Of a DNA stretch of 64,000 nt, positions 61,097 to 64,000 are shown in pieces. The notes under the pieces were generated by a model, which was not told where the DNA came from, searched no databases, and was given only the letters and a program-made list of their open reading frames with translations. Both the position numbers and the translations under genes were made by a program. The DNA lies in assembly GCF_002204745.1 (NCBI RefSeq), contig NZ_NIRR01000001.1, positions 62,001-126,000 of the forward strand, written 5' to 3'. How positions within the stretch are numbered: position 1 is the first letter of the stretch; the number at the start of each line of letters is the position of its first letter. Origin of the DNA: Hymenobacter amundsenii. Lineage in GTDB: Bacteria; Bacteroidota; Bacteroidia; Cytophagales; Hymenobacteraceae.

Positions 61097-61298
61097 ACGG
61101 ACTGAATCAGAACCCCGGGCTGCCCGAAGCAGCAACGCAACAGCTTGCATCTCATCGGGGCTGCTGTTGCCTGGTTGGAGGCCTCGGCTCGGCCGCAGCT
61201 CAGCGGGGCAGCTCAACAATGAGGCGGCAGATTTAGCACTATTGAAACAAGTCGTCCAGCAACGGGGTATCACCTCTAACGGCGCGCTTTTGGGCCAA

Positions 61299-61835
61299 TT
61301 ATAGGCCCTTGCGCAGAATCAGGTCGGTTTGTACGTCGTAACCCAGCGTAAACGGCTGTTCGCCGATGGCCCGAAAGCCAAAGCGCTGGTAGAACTGGCG
61401 GGCCCGCTCGTTCTGCTCCCACACGCCCAGCACCACAGCTCGGCACTTGTGCTGGCGGGCTTCCTCAATGGCCCGGCGCATAAGCGTGGCCCCCAACCCG
61501 GTACCAATCCAGTCTTCGGCCACATAGAGGCGCTCTACTTCCAGGCGGTCTTCGGCCGTTTTGGCCGGGTCGAGGCCGAGGGTAGAGCGAACTTTCAGCT
61601 TGGCGTAGCCCACCACTTCCTGCACCATCTGGGCCAGCAGAAACACGGTATCGGGGTCCTGCAATTCGGCCAGCTGCTGGTCGGGGCCAAAAGTAGCCGC
61701 CTCGTAGGCCGCCATATCTTCGGGGCGGTTCTGGGCGGCGTAGGTTTCGTGGAACAGGCGTTGGCCCAGTTCGGCGAGCTGGGCGGCGGCGGCCGGTGTG
61801 CGTTTGGCCACCGTAATGCGGAGCGGAGAAGTCAT
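61299..61835 (-). CDS. GNAT family N-acetyltransferase
   Basis: I start it at MTSPLRITVAKRTPAAAAQL (61833-61835); the promoter supports this. The 178 residues have RLEVERLYVAEDWIGTGLGA, the Gly-rich acetyl-CoA loop (IGTGLGATLMRRAIEEARQH), and VLGVWEQNERARQFYQRFGF, all family features. The acceptor is unknown. The 236-base gap to the next gene shows no other signal than the promoter at 61089. Confidence 0.9.
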   Translation of the reverse strand: MTSPLRITVAKRTPAAAAQLAELGQRLFHETYAAQNRPEDMAAYEAATFGPDQQLAELQDPDTVFLLAQMVQEVVGYAKLKVRSTLGLDPAKTAEDRLEVERLYVAEDWIGTGLGATLMRRAIEEARQHKCRAVVLGVWEQNERARQFYQRFGFRAIGEQPFTLGYDVQTDLILRKGL

Positions 61836-61868
61836 GGCAAATGGTGGGCCCCGAAAAGCGGGCCGCCG

Positions 61869-61876
61869 CAAAGGTA
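61869..61876 (-). promoter_or_regulatory. -7 element of the GNAT gene
   Basis: The minus strand reads TACCTTTG, 33 bases upstream of the chosen ATG. The -33 element is not visible. Confidence 0.6.
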
Positions 61877-61910
61877 ACGCGGCCGGCCTTTGGGCGCCGG
61901 GTGGGAGTCG

Positions 61911-62153
61911 TTAGTCCACGGTATCGTTGCCGCGCCGCTCGCGCCAGCCGTAGCGCAGCATCATCACAGCGGCCACCAGCATAATCAGGCGCACCACCAG
62001 CGCGGTAGAACCCACACCGCTCTGACCCAGGCGCTGGTACTCGGCATACATAATCCAGAGTTGCAGCCCCACGCCCAGTAGCAGCAGGAAACCGCCCGTC
62101 AGGAACAGCCAAGCCACGAAGCGGCGGGTAGCAGGAGAAATAGGCCAGGGCAT
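61911..62153 (-). CDS. Small hypothetical membrane protein
   Basis: Not recognised. Started at MPWPISPATRRFVAWLFLTG (62151-62153), the 80-residue protein has two membrane helices (FVAWLFLTGGFLLLLGVGLQ and STALVVRLIMLVAAVMMLRY) and a charged tail (RERRGNDTVD). It lies 34 bases upstream of the GNAT -7 element and is possibly its own unit. Confidence 0.65.
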   Translation of the reverse strand: MPWPISPATRRFVAWLFLTGGFLLLLGVGLQLWIMYAEYQRLGQSGVGSTALVVRLIMLVAAVMMLRYGWRERRGNDTVD

Positions 62154-62257
62154 AAGAGCAAGTTTGGGTGAAAGATGAACGGGGCAACGAATCGTTGCAA
62201 AAAGAACCATTTTTTCGCGCCCTCGCAACGCCCCCGCTCCTGCCGATACGCATCAGC

Positions 62258-62287
62258 TTGAATTTCGATTTTAGCAGTGTATTTTTG
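62258..62287 (+). promoter_or_regulatory. Promoter of tRNA-Gly(CCC)
   Basis: TTG (62258-62260), a 19-base spacer and TATTTTTG (62280-62287) match the consensus. Transcription would start about 8 bases before the tRNA. Confidence 0.75.
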
Positions 62288-62302
62288 CCTTCACCAAACC
62301 CC

Positions 62303-62375
62303 GCGAGAGTAGCTCAGTTGGTAGAGCATCAGCTTCCCAAGCTGAGGGTCGCGAGTTCGAACCTCGTTTCTCGCT
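62303..62375 (+). tRNA. tRNA-Gly (anticodon CCC)
   Basis: Acceptor GCGAGAG/TTCTCGC with one G-U pair, D-arm AGCTCAGTTGGTAGAGC, anticodon stem TCAGC/GCTGA around TTCCCAA, T-loop GTTCGAACC. The 3' CCA is not encoded. It is the second Gly isoacceptor in the window. Confidence 0.95.
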
Positions 62376-62510
62376 CATTCATAGTCAGCCACTTAGCCGC
62401 AAGGTTGAGTGGCTGACTTGCCTTTAGGTTACACATTGGTTTACAAATATCTATTCTACTTTCGTCTTACTGGAATTCACCTTAGCATGAACCAACGATA
62501 TAATATATCC

Positions 62511-63224
62511 ATGCGCACTATTTTATATCCGCTGCTTTTGATTTGTGCAGCATGCATGCCAGTCGCCAAGTTCCGGCTGTGCCCCAACATGCATACCGAC
62601 CTGACCAAACGGCTGTACAATGATATTGTAACTGAGCTAATTGAGCAGCGTTTTTACAACGCGTACTTACCAGAAGAAGATCAGAAGGTATTCAACAAGC
62701 ATTATCTGGAAGTCGACCATTCGGTAGCAACGGCTGCTGATCGGAAGTGGCACCAACAGCAAAGCGTGCGTTTCCAGAACAAGTTGTTCGGGGATACTAC
62801 GCAATTCCAGACGTTCTACCTGAATATTTCACCGGCAAAAGATTTATTGGATCTGGCTGATTTGCCCGACCAATTCACCAAATTACGTCCGCAATCAGCT
62901 GTAGCTACGCTGATAACTGAACTGGCACCCAGTATGCCGCAGGCGGCGCTGGACAGCCTGAACCACGTTCAGTCACTGATGCTCCCGTCGGAATTTCAGC
63001 TCTGCACTGCCCGTTTAGTCCCAACTATTGGCACTCGGCAGCGAGATAATGAAACAAAAACACTTACTCTTTCCAAGGTCGTTTTTAGTAGTGCCCGCGA
63101 CCAAGCAATTTTAACCTTCAGTTGGTATTGCGGGCCCCGTTGCGGTTTTGGGGAAGTGCTGCTGGTAGAACAGGTGGCTGGGCGGTGGCAGATAAAGCAA
63201 GCCGTTCAAGCCTGGATTTCTTGA
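62511..63224 (+). CDS. Hypothetical lipoprotein
   Basis: Not recognised. I start it at ATG 62511 (MRTILYPLLLICAACMPVAK), which puts a lipobox (LLICAAC) at residues 9-15; ATG at 62487 would add 8 residues. The 237-residue protein ends with FSWYCGPRCGFGEVLLVEQV and AGRWQIKQ, a Cys-Gly pattern that recurs in small Bacteroidota secreted proteins. Its AT content is higher than that of its neighbours. Confidence 0.7.
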   Translation: MRTILYPLLLICAACMPVAKFRLCPNMHTDLTKRLYNDIVTELIEQRFYNAYLPEEDQKVFNKHYLEVDHSVATAADRKWHQQQSVRFQNKLFGDTTQFQTFYLNISPAKDLLDLADLPDQFTKLRPQSAVATLITELAPSMPQAALDSLNHVQSLMLPSEFQLCTARLVPTIGTRQRDNETKTLTLSKVVFSSARDQAILTFSWYCGPRCGFGEVLLVEQVAGRWQIKQAVQAWIS

Positions 63225-63238
63225 CCAGAATTTCTCCA

Positions 63239-63874
63239 TTAGCCATCCAGCCGCCGCTGCAGCTCCGCCAGAAATAGGCCCGCGTGGTAGCCGTCGGCCA
63301 AGCCGTGGTGGAGGTTTATGGACACGGGCAGTAGCTGCCGGCCACCGGCGGAGCGCAGGCGGCCGACCGATATTTTGGGGATGCTGTCGGCAGGGCGCGT
63401 GAAGCTGCGGGCGTGGGTGAGGCCGGTGAACGATACCCAGGGCAGGGCCGAGAAGTGAATCACGTCGGGGCGGCCTGTTTCGGGGGTTAGGCGCAGGCCG
63501 GTGCTTTGGCGCACGGCTTCGGTTTCAGCCGCTAGGCCCTGGCCGAATGCGGTTAAATCGGCGTGGTAGGGCACGAAGCTGAAAGCGAAGGTATGGTCGG
63601 GACGCGAGAGGATGGCCGACACGTTGATCTGGTCGTAGCAGTCGACCTCGCCGTGCTCATTGACGCGGTAGCGCAGGTTTTCCACCGTCTGCACGGCCGC
63701 CAGCGTGGCGTGCAGGTAGAGTTGGAAGAACGAGACGCCCAGTTCGCGGGCGCGGGCGTGGGCGCGGGTAGCGTCCACGTCGGCCACGAGGCCGAAAAAG
63801 GGTTCGTCGAACTGCGAGAAGAAGGCGAAATGTTCCTGCCGGTTCCAACCGGCCTGCTCAATACGGTGTTTCAT
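63239..63874 (-). CDS. Chloramphenicol acetyltransferase-like (CAT family) protein
   Basis: Start at MKHRIEQAGWNRQEHFAFFS (63872-63874): the -7 element lies only 6 bases upstream, and an ATG three codons earlier would be inside it. The 211 residues have a CAT fold, with the catalytic His in LHHGLADGYHAGLF (HHxxxDGxH) near the C-terminus. Other members of this family have unknown acceptors; whether it acts on chloramphenicol cannot be told. Confidence 0.85.
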   Translation of the reverse strand: MKHRIEQAGWNRQEHFAFFSQFDEPFFGLVADVDATRAHARARELGVSFFQLYLHATLAAVQTVENLRYRVNEHGEVDCYDQINVSAILSRPDHTFAFSFVPYHADLTAFGQGLAAETEAVRQSTGLRLTPETGRPDVIHFSALPWVSFTGLTHARSFTRPADSIPKISVGRLRSAGGRQLLPVSINLHHGLADGYHAGLFLAELQRRLDG

Positions 63875-63880
63875 AGGCCG

Positions 63881-63894
63881 CAAAGGTACCTTTG
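63881..63894. promoter_or_regulatory. Overlapping divergent -7 elements
   Basis: CAAAGGTACCTTTG is a perfect 14-base palindrome. Read on the minus strand it gives TACCTTTG for the CAT-like gene (63881-63888), and on the plus strand TACCTTTG for the HAD gene (63887-63894), with the central TA shared. Confidence 0.75.
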
Positions 63895-63918
63895 CGCTTC
63901 TCTTCTACCGCCTTTCCC

Positions 63919-64000
63919 ATGCCCTCACTCCGCCTCATCGCCTTCGACGCCGACGATACGCTCTGGCCCAACCAGGCCCACTTCGATGCCGCCGAGGCCC
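63919..64000 (+). CDS. HAD family hydrolase (partial)
   Basis: Only the first 27 codons are inside the window: MPSLRLIAFDADDTLWPNQA. DADDT is HAD motif I with the nucleophile Asp and the general acid Asp two residues later, so a phosphatase or related enzyme is likely. The rest lies beyond the right edge. Confidence 0.85.
   Translation, partial: MPSLRLIAFDADDTLWPNQAHFDAAEA

Overview
The window is GC-rich chromosomal DNA from a Bacteroidota member, most likely Hymenobacter or a close relative in the Cytophagales. Several signs point there. Promoters fit the phylum consensus (TTG/TTTG, 19-20 bases, then TAnnTTTG). Shine-Dalgarno sequences are not evident. There is a type IX secretion (T9SS) sorting domain, a DUF4397 lipoprotein and a DUF3467 gene beside rpoC. 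A cobalamin riboswitch drives a BtuB plus surface beta-propeller pair, a Bacteroidota arrangement.

Positions 1-32391, all on the minus strand, hold one of the large translation/transcription superclusters. Read in the direction of transcription the order is tRNA-Tyr, tRNA-Gly, tRNA-Thr, tuf, tRNA-Trp, secE, nusG, rplK, rplA, rplJ, rplL, rpoB, rpoC; then DUF3467; then a dead glycosyltransferase-like gene; then rpsL, rpsG, fusA, rpsJ, a terminator and a new promoter; then the S10/spc run rplC-D-W-B, rpsS, rplV, rpsC, rplP, rpmC, rpsQ, rplN-X-E, rpsN, an internal promoter, rpsH, rplF, rplR, rpsE, rpmD, rplO, secY, map, infA, rpmJ, rpsM and rpsK, which the window edge cuts. L36 and S14 are both zinc-free forms. 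S3 and S5 carry related GGNDR-rich tails.

Positions 32646-49756 mix housekeeping and envelope genes: an M1 aminopeptidase, a biotin carrier protein, pyrH-frr, nadD-gmk with an ECF sigma/anti-sigma pair, an O-antigen-ligase-like protein followed by GT9 and GT2 glycosyltransferases, a T9SS-tailed lipoprotein, a frameshifted membrane protein, an SDR oxidoreductase, ahcY and small lipoproteins. Positions 49976-64000 hold a THUMP-like methyltransferase convergent with a 3-methyladenine DNA glycosylase, the cobalamin riboswitch-btuB-BtuG-like operon, an AraC-type regulator with an HMA-like domain, a B12-binding radical SAM protein, an alpha/beta-hydrolase-like lipoprotein, a GNAT enzyme, tRNA-Gly(CCC), a CAT-like acetyltransferase and the start of a HAD hydrolase.

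The most unusual layer is the non-coding one. Many gaps contain long inverted repeats: a perfect 42-bp-arm palindrome, a tuf terminator whose second arm carries the next promoter, a repeat that gives two convergent genes the same C-terminal tail, a nested composite repeat, and imperfect hairpins made of short reiterated words. I saw no CRISPR array, insertion sequence, phage gene or replication origin.
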